From Actinopolymorpha rutila (GTDB taxonomy: Bacteria > Actinomycetota > Actinomycetes > Propionibacteriales > Actinopolymorphaceae), in contig NZ_JACBZH010000001.1 in NCBI RefSeq assembly GCF_013407855.1, forward strand, positions 1,550,001-1,614,000: a stretch of 64,000 bases of DNA, read 5' to 3'. The notes below the pieces were generated by a model. That model ran no database searches. It was not told the DNA's origin and saw nothing but the letters and a program-made list of their open reading frames with translations. Every line of letters starts with the position of its first letter. Position 1 is the first letter of the stretch. The translations under genes were made by a program, and so were the position numbers. Of this stretch, positions 1 to 9,126 are shown piece by piece.

Positions 1-50
1 TCTACATCGAGCTGCTGCGGATCCTCGCCATCCTGCGCGGCGGTGACTGA
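1..50 (+). CDS. C-terminal end of an unidentified gene
   Basis: The frame opening at base 3 reads fifteen residues ending in LRGGD and stops at 48-50. The visible part is one Leu/Ile-rich helix with basic residues, too short to name a family. A strong hairpin terminator follows 29 bases after the stop, which supports this as the true end of a gene entering from the left. Confidence 0.5.
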   Translation, partial: YIELLRILAILRGGD

Positions 51-79
51 CCCGCCACCGCACCGACGAGCCGAAACGC

Positions 80-114
80 AGAAGGGCCGCCCGAAGTTCT
101 CGGGCGGCCCTTCT
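80..114 (+). terminator. Intrinsic terminator, perfect 15-bp stem
   Basis: Two perfectly complementary 15-base arms (80-94 and 100-114, starting AGAAGGGCC) enclose the loop AGTTC. It sits between the end of the left-edge gene and the end of the minus-strand PPOX gene, so it can terminate both. A short direct repeat, CTCGTACGTCAG, follows at about 113-140. Confidence 0.85.
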
Positions 115-164
115 CGTACGTCAGCTCTCGTACGTCAGCTCTCGTAGGTCAGCCGGACCGGATG

Positions 165-575
165 TCAGCCGGACACCACCGGGCCCACCCGATCCATGCG
201 GATGCGGATCAGGCAGCGGTGCTCGCGTTCCATCGCGGCGCGGTAGTCGGCCCAGTCCGGGTGCTCGCCGGAGACTGTGCGGTAGTAGTCGACCAGCGGC
301 TCCATCGCCTCCGGCAGCGACAGGATGTGCGCCTCGCCCTCGACCTGGACCCACTCGCCGTAGAACCCGTCGGGGAAGACGCAGAGACTGGCCCGCGGGT
401 CACGCCGCAGGTTTCGTACCTTGTACGCCGGCTCGCGGGTGCTGATCATGGCGTAGCCCTCGGCGTCCACCCCGACCGTGACCGGGGAGAGCTGGGGCCG
501 GCCGTCCCGGCGAATCGTTCCGAGGACGGCATGATGATGTTCGCGCAGGAATGCCTGCGTCCGCGTCACGTCCAC
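165..575 (-). CDS. PPOX-class F420/FMN split-barrel protein, copy 1
   Basis: A 136-residue protein of the pyridoxamine-phosphate-oxidase-like split-barrel fold. The opening pattern LGTIRRDGRPQLSPV is typical of actinobacterial PPOX-class F420-dependent reductases, which bind F420 or flavin and reduce small substrates or biliverdin-like compounds. The segment RDPRASLCVFPDGFYGEWVQVEG is the usual central strand region, and EHPDWADYRAAM is shared with the paralogue at 1052-1528. The start is GTG. The physiological substrate cannot be told from sequence. It lies downstream of a DUF4287 gene and a second PPOX gene on the same strand. Confidence 0.8.
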   Translation of the reverse strand: MDVTRTQAFLREHHHAVLGTIRRDGRPQLSPVTVGVDAEGYAMISTREPAYKVRNLRRDPRASLCVFPDGFYGEWVQVEGEAHILSLPEAMEPLVDYYRTVSGEHPDWADYRAAMEREHRCLIRIRMDRVGPVVSG

Positions 576-633
576 CGATGCCGCCGGCTCTCAGCGCCGG
601 GGCCGGCTGCGACGCCCACCGCGTCCGCGGGGC

Positions 634-864
634 TCACCCGAAGTTGCGCTGGGCGCGGCGGAGGTCCTGCTCGTGCACGATCGCGGTGGCGTGCCCGTGG
701 GCGATGCCGTACTCGCTGCGCAGCCAACTGACCCGGTCCTCGAAGCGGAGGAACGTGGGTCCGTTCTCCAGCACTCTGATCCACTCTGGGAGATCTCGTC
801 CGGTTGCCTGCGCCAGCCGGGCGCAGAGGTTCTGATGGGTCTCTTCGGAGTGGTGCAGAGCCAT
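634..864 (-). CDS. DUF4287 domain small protein
   Basis: A 76-residue protein that fits the DUF4287 pattern: a short N-terminal helix containing TGRDLPEW, a central helix, then WLRSEYGIAHGHATAIV near the C-terminus (Gly-His-Gly-His-Ala is the hallmark). No enzymatic function is established for this family. It lies between two PPOX genes on the same strand, with 58 bases to the downstream PPOX gene. The mRNA before its ATG reads GGAGGGCGACATGG, a good ribosome site. Confidence 0.65.
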   Translation of the reverse strand: MALHHSEETHQNLCARLAQATGRDLPEWIRVLENGPTFLRFEDRVSWLRSEYGIAHGHATAIVHEQDLRRAQRNFG

Positions 865-1051
865 GTCGCCCTCCCGAGATCGGGGACAGTCGAATCAGTC
901 GTGGACCATGCCCCCGAGCCTGCCTGACGTGCGGGCCGTACACAACCCCCCGCGCGCACCTACCTCCAGCATCCGGAGAGATCCCTCATGAACACCCCGA
1001 TTTTCCAACCATTGTTGACGTCTGGGCGTGCTCCGGCGTGCGGGTGATGCG

Positions 1052-1528
1052 TCAGCTTTCGTCGGACTGGACCAGTCGCGGAGGGAAGCCGCCGCGGGCG
1101 ACCGGGCCCCACCTGTCGATCTCCACCTCGATCACGCACTTGCCCTGCCGCCGCATCGCCTCGCGGTATTCGTCCCAGTCGGGGTGCTCGCCGCTGATGC
1201 ACCGGAAGTACTCCACGAGCGGCTCCACGGCCTCGGGCAGGTCGATCACCCGGGCGGTCCCGTCCACCTGGATGTACGGGTCGGAGAAGCCCTCAGACAT
1301 CACGCACACGCTGACCCGCGGGTCGCGGCGGGCGTTGATCGCCTTGGCGCGTTCGGGATAGGTGGACACGACGATCCGGTCGTCGGAGTTCAGGCCCAAC
1401 GTGACCGGGGAGATCTGCGGGCGCCCGTCGCGCCGGGTGGTGACCAGCACACCCTGGTGGCGAGTGCGGAGGAACGAGAGCAGGCCGTCGCGCTCGAGGC
1501 GCTCGGTGGTGGCGATGGATGGGCTCAT
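1052..1528 (-). CDS. PPOX-class F420/FMN split-barrel protein, copy 2
   Basis: About 158 residues from the ATG at 1528; the frame is open further upstream, but the residues before MSPSIATTERL are not family-like. VTTRRDGRPQISPVTLG and the EHPDWDEYREAM block match the copy at 165-575, so the two are paralogues. This family reduces substrates with F420H2 or flavin in the cytoplasm. It lies 65 bases downstream of the thiolase stop and may be cotranscribed with it. The substrate is unknown. Confidence 0.8.
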   Translation of the reverse strand: MSPSIATTERLERDGLLSFLRTRHQGVLVTTRRDGRPQISPVTLGLNSDDRIVVSTYPERAKAINARRDPRVSVCVMSEGFSDPYIQVDGTARVIDLPEAVEPLVEYFRCISGEHPDWDEYREAMRRQGKCVIEVEIDRWGPVARGGFPPRLVQSDES

Positions 1529-1593
1529 GGCTGGCCAGCCTACGGCCACCGGCGCGGTCATGTCGGACAGGTGTTCGGGCCAGGACCTTCGGG

Positions 1594-2835
1594 TCAGGAC
1601 AGGCGTTCGAGGATGATCGCCATGCCCTGCCCGCCGCCGACGCACATGGTCTCCAGGCCGAACTGCGCGTCCCGGCTGCGCAGGCCGTTGAGCAGGGTGG
1701 TCATGATGCGGGCGCCGGTCATGCCGAACGGGTGGCCGAGCGCGATCGCCCCGCCGTGCACGTTGAGCTTGTCCCAGGGGATGCCGAGGTCCTCGGCGGA
1801 GGGAACGACCTGCGCCGCGAACGCCTCGTTGATCTCCACCAGGTCGATGTCGCCGATCCCCAGGCCCGCGCGGGCGAGCGCGCGCCTGCTCGCCTCCACC
1901 GGGCCGAGGCCCATGATCTCCGGGGACAGCGCGGACGCGGCGGTGGCGACGATCCGGGCGAGCGGGGTGATGCCGAGCCGGCGAGCCTTCTCGGCACTCA
2001 TGATCACCACGGCGGCGGCGCCGTCGTTGAGCGGGCAGCAGTTGCCGGCGGTGACGGTGCCTCCGGGCCGGAAGACCGGGTCGAGGGCGGCCACCTTCGA
2101 AAGGGTGGTGCCGGCGCGGGGCCCGTCGTCGGTCTCCACCAGGGTGCCGTCGGGCAGCGGGTACGGCGTGATCTCACGGGCGAAGAAGCCGCTGCGGATC
2201 GCGTCTTCGGCGAGGTTCTGCGAGCGCACGCCGAACTCGTCCTGGACAGCACGGCTCACCCCGCGTGCGGTGGCGACGTTCTCCGCGGTCTGGCCCATCG
2301 CGATGTAGATGTCGGGCACCTGGTCGTCGGTGCGCGGGTCGTGCCAGACGTCGTTGCTCTCGGCGTACTTGCGGGTGCGGGCCTCCGCCTCGGCGAACAC
2401 CGGGTTGTGCGTCTGCACCGGGTCGACGCCCGCGCTGCCGAAGCCGGCGTACCGCGAGACGCACTCCACCCCGGCGGAGACGAAGACGTCGCCCTCGCCC
2501 GCGCGGATGGCGTGGAAGGCCATCCGCGCCGTCTGGACGCTGGAGGCGCAGAACCGGTTGACGGTCACCGCCGGCAGGGTGTCCAGACCGAGCTGGACCG
2601 CGACCCGGCGGGCCATGTTGCCGCCGTGCTCGTCACGGGGTTCGGCGCAGCCGAGGTACAGGTCGTCGATCTCCGCGCGGTCCAACTGGGGGACCTTGGC
2701 CAGCACCGCGTCCACCGCGAACGCGGCGAGGTCGTCGGGCCGGACGTCCTTCAGCGAACCCTTGCCGGCCCGCCCGATGGGGGTGCGCGCGGCGGCGACG
2801 ATCACGGCGTCGTTCGGGGCGCTGACCTCGGACAT
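1594..2835 (-). CDS. Acetyl-CoA C-acyltransferase (thiolase)
   Basis: A 413-residue, full-length thiolase. It catalyses CoA-dependent cleavage or Claisen condensation of 3-ketoacyl-CoA in fatty-acid or acetoacetate metabolism. All expected blocks are present: N-terminal VAAARTPIGRAGKGSLKD, nucleophile Cys in NRFCASS, the active-site loop NVHGGAIALGHPFGMTGAR with its His, and the second Cys in CVGGGQGMA. Degradative and biosynthetic thiolases cannot be separated by eye; the FadA-like length and actinobacterial context favour beta-oxidation. No partner hydratase/dehydrogenase lies alongside. Confidence 0.9.
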   Translation of the reverse strand: MSEVSAPNDAVIVAAARTPIGRAGKGSLKDVRPDDLAAFAVDAVLAKVPQLDRAEIDDLYLGCAEPRDEHGGNMARRVAVQLGLDTLPAVTVNRFCASSVQTARMAFHAIRAGEGDVFVSAGVECVSRYAGFGSAGVDPVQTHNPVFAEAEARTRKYAESNDVWHDPRTDDQVPDIYIAMGQTAENVATARGVSRAVQDEFGVRSQNLAEDAIRSGFFAREITPYPLPDGTLVETDDGPRAGTTLSKVAALDPVFRPGGTVTAGNCCPLNDGAAAVVIMSAEKARRLGITPLARIVATAASALSPEIMGLGPVEASRRALARAGLGIGDIDLVEINEAFAAQVVPSAEDLGIPWDKLNVHGGAIALGHPFGMTGARIMTTLLNGLRSRDAQFGLETMCVGGGQGMAIILERLS

Positions 2836-2868
2836 GGCGGCCTCCCTGTGGTCGTCCGGCCGGCGTGG

Positions 2869-3987
2869 TTACCGCTCGGTAATGTCGAGGCTAGTACGCC
2901 CGCCCGGTCCGGTGCCAGCGGTCCGCCCGATCGGGACGTTCCGGGTGAGGTAGCGCGCGTGCAGCTGGCCGCAGGCGGCGGCAAGGTCCCTTCCGAACTG
3001 CTGCCGCCGGGTCGCCCGCACTCCTGCCGCCCGCAACGCGGCCACGAACGCCTCCACCCCCGCGGCGCTCGGCCGGCGCAGGTCCGGCCGGGCGCCGGCC
3101 GCCTCGTTGTAGGCGATCACGCTGACGTGGAACAGCTCCGGCCGCCGGCGCGCGGCCACCAGGTCCGCGAGCGCCTGGACGTGTGCGGGCGAGTCGTTGT
3201 ATCCGTCGGCCAGCAGGTAGGCGAGGTAGGCCTTGCGGCCGCCGGTCACCGTGTGCTCGTCCAGGACCTCCAGGCACTCGGCGAGCGGGAAGCGCCGCTG
3301 CAGCGGGATCAGCTCCGCCCGCTGGTCCTCGTCGGCCGAGTGCACCGACAAGGTGAGGTTGACATGCGGAAACTCCCTTGTCAGCCGGCGCATTCCGGGT
3401 GCGAAACCCACGGTTGACACGGTGACGCGGCGCGGGCTGACGCCGTGGTAGTGCGGATCGGTGAGCAGGGACAGGGCAGTGAACGTGTGCGGGTTGGCGA
3501 GCGCCTCGCCCATGCCCATGAACGCGACGCTGTCCACCCGCTCGAAGTGCAGCACCTGGTCGCAGATCTCGTCCGCGGTCAGGTTGCGGACCAGGCCGAC
3601 CGCACCGGTCGCGCAGAACGTACAGCCGAGGCCGCAGCCGACCTGGCTGGACACGCACAACGACGTCCAGCCGGCGCGGTAGGTGGCCAGTACCGTCTCG
3701 ATCCGGGCGCCCCGCGCGCTCTGGAACAGCACCTTCTCCACCTGCGCGCCGCGTTCGGTGGCCACCGGGGTCAGCGGGCCGAACGACGGGCCGAACTCGG
3801 TGGCGAGGGCACGGCGAAGTCGCAGCGGGAGATCGGTGACGTCGGCGAACTGCCGTACGCCCCGGTCGTGCACCGCGCGCACGAGTTGGTTCAGGCGGTA
3901 CGCGGGCTCCCCGGCGCGGGCGAGGAACTCCTGCAGGTGGGCGTACCGAGTCCCGAGCGGAGGATTCGGATACACGTGTATGTACAC
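2869..3987 (-). CDS. Cfr/RlmN-family radical SAM 23S rRNA A2503 methyltransferase, Cfr-like
   Basis: A radical-SAM methyltransferase of the RlmN/Cfr family, which modifies adenosine 2503 of 23S rRNA. From the GTG at 3987 it is 372 residues, with the cluster motif C118-x3-C122-x2-C125, an upstream Cys111 and the methyl-carrier Cys339 in AACGQL. The spacing matches Cfr (C105/112/116/119/338). Details are Cfr-like rather than RlmN-like: RAGWTSLCVSSQ, FMGMGEALAN, SPRRVTVSTVG, LLADGYNDS, LFHVSVIAYN and the C-terminal QFGRDLAAACGQL, where RlmN typically has RGDDIDAACGQL. Cfr methylates C8 and gives ribosomal antibiotic resistance. The frame is open to a GTG at 4056, but no ribosome site precedes that; GGGAG precedes 3987. 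Confidence 0.85.
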   Translation of the reverse strand: MYIHVYPNPPLGTRYAHLQEFLARAGEPAYRLNQLVRAVHDRGVRQFADVTDLPLRLRRALATEFGPSFGPLTPVATERGAQVEKVLFQSARGARIETVLATYRAGWTSLCVSSQVGCGLGCTFCATGAVGLVRNLTADEICDQVLHFERVDSVAFMGMGEALANPHTFTALSLLTDPHYHGVSPRRVTVSTVGFAPGMRRLTREFPHVNLTLSVHSADEDQRAELIPLQRRFPLAECLEVLDEHTVTGGRKAYLAYLLADGYNDSPAHVQALADLVAARRRPELFHVSVIAYNEAAGARPDLRRPSAAGVEAFVAALRAAGVRATRRQQFGRDLAAACGQLHARYLTRNVPIGRTAGTGPGGRTSLDITER

Positions 3988-4121
3988 ATCGGACGGGCTC
4001 CCGGAGAGAACGAGGGCGAACGGGCACGACGAAACAAGCGGAAGGCGGGCTCGCACCGCGGGGCGTCACATGCCGAGCAGTCTGCGCGAGCGGCCGCGCC
4101 CGCCTCAACCGGTTTTCTCGC

Positions 4122-5111
4122 TCAGCTGGTCTTCTCGCGCAGCTCCACCTGACGGTGCGGGTGCCGGCGCAGCAGCGCCCACCGACCACGCGGCCCGCGT
4201 TCGTGGCCGGCCACGTCGGTGGCGGCCACCTCGGTGCCGGCCGACCGTGCGGCGCGTACGGCGGCGTACGAGATCGGCAGGATCTGCCCCTCGCCCAGCG
4301 GCGTGTCGGCGTCCTCGTCCTCGGGCCAGTAGCCGATCGCGGCGGCGATCGAGGGCAGCAGCGCCACGGCCGCGCTGGCATATCCGGCGGCGGACGGGTG
4401 GAAGCGGTCCGGGCCGAACAGTTCCCGCGGCGCCGCGGCGAACTCCGGCCCGAGCAGCGAGCCCAGGGAGACCGTACGGGCGCCGTTCTCCACCACGGCG
4501 ATGGTCTGTGCCGCGGCCAGCCGCCTGCTCCACATGCGGGCGAGCTGGCGTAGCGGGAACGCCAGCGGCTCGACCGTGCCGAGGTCGGGGCAGGTGCCGA
4601 CGACGACCTGGCACCCGGCCTCGCGCAGTCGGCGGACGCCCTCCACGAGCAGGCGTACCGAGTCCGACGGAAGGGTCCTGTGGGTGACGTCGTTGGCGCC
4701 GATGATCACCAGGGCGACGTCGGGTTCGACGGCCAGCGCCTGGTCCACCTGGTCCTCCAGGTGCTGGGTCTCCGCGCCGGAGAAGGCGGCCACACTGAGC
4801 TGGACGGGCCGGTCGGACAGCGACGCCAGGCCGGCCGCCAGCAGCGCGCCGGGGGTTTCCTCGGCGGTGTCGACGCCGAGCCCGCAGGCGGTCGAGTCGC
4901 CGAGGACGGCGAACGAGATCGGGTCGCCGGGTCCGTCGCCGTAGAGGCCGTCGGCGTCCGGTGCCTGGCCGACAGGTTCGCCGATGGTGCGCTTGGCGAG
5001 CATCGCCTCGGCGAACAGGATCGCGATCACGGTGCCGCCGAGCAGTCCGGCGCCGCCACCGCCCAGCGCGGCGGCGGCGGCCCACTTGCGTGCGGCGCGA
5101 GCCTTGCCCAC
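4122..5111 (-). CDS. SGNH/GDSL hydrolase with N-terminal membrane anchor
   Basis: A 329-residue SGNH-superfamily esterase or acyl hydrolase. A hydrophobic segment at roughly residues 12-35 is a membrane anchor or uncleaved signal, putting the catalytic domain outside. Block I is FAVLGDSTACGLGVD with the nucleophile Ser; block III is IIGANDVTH; block V is DRFHPSAAGYA with Asp and His. The substrate is unknown. It is transcribed toward the Cfr-like gene, 134 bases from that gene's preferred start, and divergently from cystathionine beta-synthase. Confidence 0.85.
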   Translation of the reverse strand: MGKARAARKWAAAAALGGGGAGLLGGTVIAILFAEAMLAKRTIGEPVGQAPDADGLYGDGPGDPISFAVLGDSTACGLGVDTAEETPGALLAAGLASLSDRPVQLSVAAFSGAETQHLEDQVDQALAVEPDVALVIIGANDVTHRTLPSDSVRLLVEGVRRLREAGCQVVVGTCPDLGTVEPLAFPLRQLARMWSRRLAAAQTIAVVENGARTVSLGSLLGPEFAAAPRELFGPDRFHPSAAGYASAAVALLPSIAAAIGYWPEDEDADTPLGEGQILPISYAAVRAARSAGTEVAATDVAGHERGPRGRWALLRRHPHRQVELREKTS

Positions 5112-5279
5112 CTGGACCTCCTTCGAGGTCTTGCCCGTCCGAGGGCCGGTCGAAGGACCGTCGGAGGGCTCCGGTTGTTGCTTCTACCCCGTGCGGGGCC
5201 GGAACTCATCAAGCGGTTGACCCCGCGCCACGAAGACGCCGGGATGCCGCACCCGGCCCCCACCACCTAGAGTGCACCC

Positions 5280-6650
<1,371 letters not shown>

Positions 6651-6694
6651 CGGCTCCGGTTCCAGGTCCGGTTCAGCCCTGGCTCCGGCCCGGT

Positions 6695-7036
6695 TCACTC
6701 CGGGTCGAGGACCGCGCCGAGTGCCTTCCACCGGGCGATCTCGCACCCGTTCTTCTTGTCGTACGACGCGTGGACGCGCCGTCCCCGCCACACGCCCTCG
6801 ATGACCGCGCGCTGCGGCCCGCCGTAGATCTGGGTGCACATCGCGCCGCGGGGTACGGGTTCGAACGGCCGGGGCGCCGCCTCGATCGCGGCGACCGCGG
6901 CCTCGGGCCGGGGATGGGTGCCGGCCGGCGGATCCTCGGTGAGCTCGAACGTCCGCGGCTCGGCGTCGGGCCGGTCCCACACAGTGACGGTGAGCCGGGT
7001 CTGCGGCGGGTTGTCGGCTGTCGGCATGCCTCCCAT
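6695..7036 (-). CDS. SSI-like (Streptomyces subtilisin inhibitor fold) protein, no signal peptide
   Basis: A 113-residue protein whose body follows the subtilisin-inhibitor-like pattern: LTVTVWD start, AGTHPRPEAAVAAI, MCTQIYGG (the reactive-site loop), IEGVWRGRRV, then NGCEIARW. One disulfide pair seems retained (MC...NGC), but the first family pair is replaced by Glu and Val. There is no signal sequence, whereas classic SSI proteins are secreted. At the P1-equivalent position (second after the loop Cys) it has Gln. It may be a cytosolic derivative that no longer inhibits proteases. It converges on cystathionine beta-synthase. Confidence 0.75.
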   Translation of the reverse strand: MGGMPTADNPPQTRLTVTVWDRPDAEPRTFELTEDPPAGTHPRPEAAVAAIEAAPRPFEPVPRGAMCTQIYGGPQRAVIEGVWRGRRVHASYDKKNGCEIARWKALGAVLDPE

Positions 7037-7045
7037 TGAACTGCC

Positions 7046-7675
7046 CTACCTGACGAGGTGGGGGAGGACCGCGCCGAGGATCACCTCGATCCGGCGGCGA
7101 AGCTCGGGCTCGTCCACGCCCGGCCCGCCGCGGATGATCCGGTCGTAGAGCAGGCCGTCGAGCAGCGCGACCAGCAGCGGCCCGTCGCGGTCGGGATCGG
7201 GGCCGCCCGCCGCGGCCAGCAGTTCACGCGCGCCACCTACGAACCGCGCGCTCGCGGTGTCCAGCAGTTCGTGCAGCTCCGGGTGGTGGCGGCCCTCCAG
7301 GTAGAGCGCGTAGCGGGCGCGCAGGCGCTGCCGTCCGGGCCCGAGCCAGTGGGCGAACAGCCGGGCCCAGCCGGCCGCCATCCCGGCGAGGTCGGTGGCC
7401 TGGACCGATGCCTCGTCGTCGAAGGGGAGGTACGTCGCGGAGTCGGCTGCGTCGAGGTCGATCAACCGCTGCAGGATCGCCTGGAGCAACGCCACCCGGG
7501 TGCGGAAGTAGTAGCTCGTCGAACCCGCAGGAACCTGCGCCCGGGCGTCGACCGCGCGGTGGGTGAGTCCGCGCAACCCGGTGTCGGCGACCACCGCGAT
7601 CGCGGCGTCCAGCAGCGCGTCGGCCCGCGCCGTCCTGGCGGGGCGGGCGGTCGGTCGTGGCGCGTCGGGTGTCAC
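7046..7675 (-). CDS. TetR/AcrR-family transcriptional regulator
   Basis: A 209-residue one-component repressor. The N-terminal helix-turn-helix spans about residues 18-62 (ALLDAAIAVVADTGLRGLTHRAV, then STSYYFRTRVALL, the YYF recognition-helix signature). The remainder is a helical ligand-binding domain. The GTG start lies 111 bases from the divergent FAD monooxygenase, and that gap holds two related palindromes, so it probably represses itself and the monooxygenase. Confidence 0.9.
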   Translation of the reverse strand: MTPDAPRPTARPARTARADALLDAAIAVVADTGLRGLTHRAVDARAQVPAGSTSYYFRTRVALLQAILQRLIDLDAADSATYLPFDDEASVQATDLAGMAAGWARLFAHWLGPGRQRLRARYALYLEGRHHPELHELLDTASARFVGGARELLAAAGGPDPDRDGPLLVALLDGLLYDRIIRGGPGVDEPELRRRIEVILGAVLPHLVR

Positions 7676-7698
7676 GTCCGAAACCCTACCCAGCGTCC

Positions 7699-7714
7699 CT
7701 CTACAGCTGTAGTG
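7699..7714. promoter_or_regulatory. Palindrome 1, probable TetR operator
   Basis: CTCTACA-GC-TGTAG: the core CTACAGCTGTAG at 7701-7712 is a perfect 12-bp palindrome. It shares its half-site with the larger palindrome centred 28 bp away and lies just upstream of the tetR start. Confidence 0.6.
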
Positions 7715-7720
7715 TGACGG

Positions 7721-7748
7721 CAGCGCCTCTACATTTGTAGAGGCGCTG
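7721..7748. promoter_or_regulatory. Palindrome 2, probable TetR operator
   Basis: A perfect inverted repeat: 13-bp arms CAGCGCCTCTACA and its complement around TT. It contains the same CTCTACA-NN-TGTAG core as the site at 7699-7714, centred 28 bp apart, in the tetR/monooxygenase intergenic gap. Binding by the neighbouring TetR is inferred from position. Confidence 0.7.
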
Positions 7749-7785
7749 CGAACTTCTGGACGGGATCACGGGAGTGGAGGACCGG

Positions 7786-8973
7786 ATGAGTACGCAGCAG
7801 CGCAGGGCGGTCGTGGTCGGCGCCGGAGTCGGCGGGCTGGCCGCGGCGGGCGCGCTGGCCCGCGACGGCTGGCAGGTCGACCTGCTCGAACGCCGGCCGC
7901 GGATCCAGGCCGTCGGTGCCGGCCTCTCGCTGTGGCCGAACGCGCTCCGGGCGATCGCCGCCATCGACCCCGCTGCTGTCGACCGGCTGCGCGGCCACAA
8001 CGAGTTGCAGGAGATGGTCGGGCTGCGCCGGCCGGACGGGCGCTGGCTCAGCCGGGTCGAGCCCAGCCCGGCCGACGCCGCGGACGGCTTCACCATTCCG
8101 CTGATGGTCACCCGGCCGAAGCTGTACGACGTACTCCGCGACCTCGTGCCCGCCGAGTCGCTCCGCCTGGGCCGGACCGTGACCGGCGTGGACGTCGGGC
8201 CGGCCGCCGCGATCGTACGCACCGACGACGAGGAGTACCCCGCCGACCTGGTGGTGGCCGCGGACGGCATCCACAGCCGGCTGCGGACGCTGGTCGATCC
8301 CCGCACCCGGACCCGCGGCGCCGGCTACGTGACCTGGCGGGCGCTGATCCCGCCGGAGTCCGCGCCCGCGCTGCAGTCGGGCAGCGAGACCTGGGGGCGC
8401 GGCCAGCGGTTCGGCTGCATTCCGTTGGCCAACGGCGGGATCTACTGGTACGCCACGCTCGCGCAAGCGGACTCCCGCTACCGGTCGGACGGGACCGAGG
8501 ACGTGCCCGGGCTGTTCGCCGACTGGCACGACCCCGTTCCCCGGCTGCTCGCGGCCACCCCGCCGGATCGGATCATCCGTACCGACATCGAACTCCTGTG
8601 GCCGCTGCCACGCACGTTCGTCCGCGACCGGCTGGCGCTCCTCGGCGACGCCGCGCACGCGATGACGCCCGACCTCGGCCAGGGCGCGTGCCAGGCGCTG
8701 GAGGACGCCGTGGAACTCGCGACCGTCGTCCGCGCCGCCGACCCAGGAGTGGTGCCCGCGGTCCTGCCGGAGTACGACCGGCTCCGGCGGGCGCGCACCA
8801 CCGGGCTCGCCAAGCAGGCCCGCCTGCTCGGGAAGATCGGGCAGGTGCGCAACCCGTGGGGCGCGCGGCTGCGGGACCGGCTGATCTCGCTGGTGCCGGC
8901 GAACTCCGCCAGCCGGAGTCTCACCTCTCCGACCACCTGGGAGCCGACGCAGCCGACCGGCGTTCGGTCCTGA
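7786..8973 (+). CDS. FAD-dependent monooxygenase (aromatic hydroxylase type)
   Basis: A 395-residue group A flavoprotein monooxygenase, which uses NAD(P)H and O2 to hydroxylate an aromatic or similar ring. The Rossmann motif VVGAGVGGLAAAGAL is near the N-terminus, and the second FAD motif GDAAHAMTPDLGQGACQALEDA is at about residues 286-307. The start ATG at 7786 has GGAGG five bases upstream. The layout (divergent TetR regulator, shared palindromes) is that of an inducible catabolic or detoxification gene; the substrate is unknown. Confidence 0.88.
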   Translation: MSTQQRRAVVVGAGVGGLAAAGALARDGWQVDLLERRPRIQAVGAGLSLWPNALRAIAAIDPAAVDRLRGHNELQEMVGLRRPDGRWLSRVEPSPADAADGFTIPLMVTRPKLYDVLRDLVPAESLRLGRTVTGVDVGPAAAIVRTDDEEYPADLVVAADGIHSRLRTLVDPRTRTRGAGYVTWRALIPPESAPALQSGSETWGRGQRFGCIPLANGGIYWYATLAQADSRYRSDGTEDVPGLFADWHDPVPRLLAATPPDRIIRTDIELLWPLPRTFVRDRLALLGDAAHAMTPDLGQGACQALEDAVELATVVRAADPGVVPAVLPEYDRLRRARTTGLAKQARLLGKIGQVRNPWGARLRDRLISLVPANSASRSLTSPTTWEPTQPTGVRS

Positions 8974-9018
8974 CGTCGGCGAATCTCACCACGGCCCCGG
9001 CCCGCTTGTGCGGGCTCT

Positions 9019-9057
9019 GTTACCGCACCACGGCCTTCGGGTGACTCCGGCTGAAAC
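9019..9057 (+). promoter_or_regulatory. Possible GlnR-type nitrogen box upstream of narK
   Basis: GTTAC at 9019, an altered second element ACGGC at 9030, GTGAC at 9041 and GAAAC at 9053. The actinobacterial GlnR consensus alternates GTnAC and GAAAC with six-base gaps; here the last gap is seven and the second element is poor, so this is a weak but well-placed candidate for nitrogen control. Confidence 0.35.
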
Positions 9058-9126
9058 AGGGCCTTCCTAACGTCGCCACGACCGGGTAACCGTGCCCCGC
9101 TGTGGGCGCCGTCGTGGGAGGACGCC

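Noticed and set aside
1519..3417. A 632-residue plus-strand open frame
   Set aside because: Antisense to the thiolase and Cfr-like genes, with low-complexity composition and no motif.
2869..3987. Plain housekeeping RlmN
   Set aside because: C-terminal QFG motif and several blocks fit Cfr better; kept as Cfr-like, with phylogeny needed to settle it.
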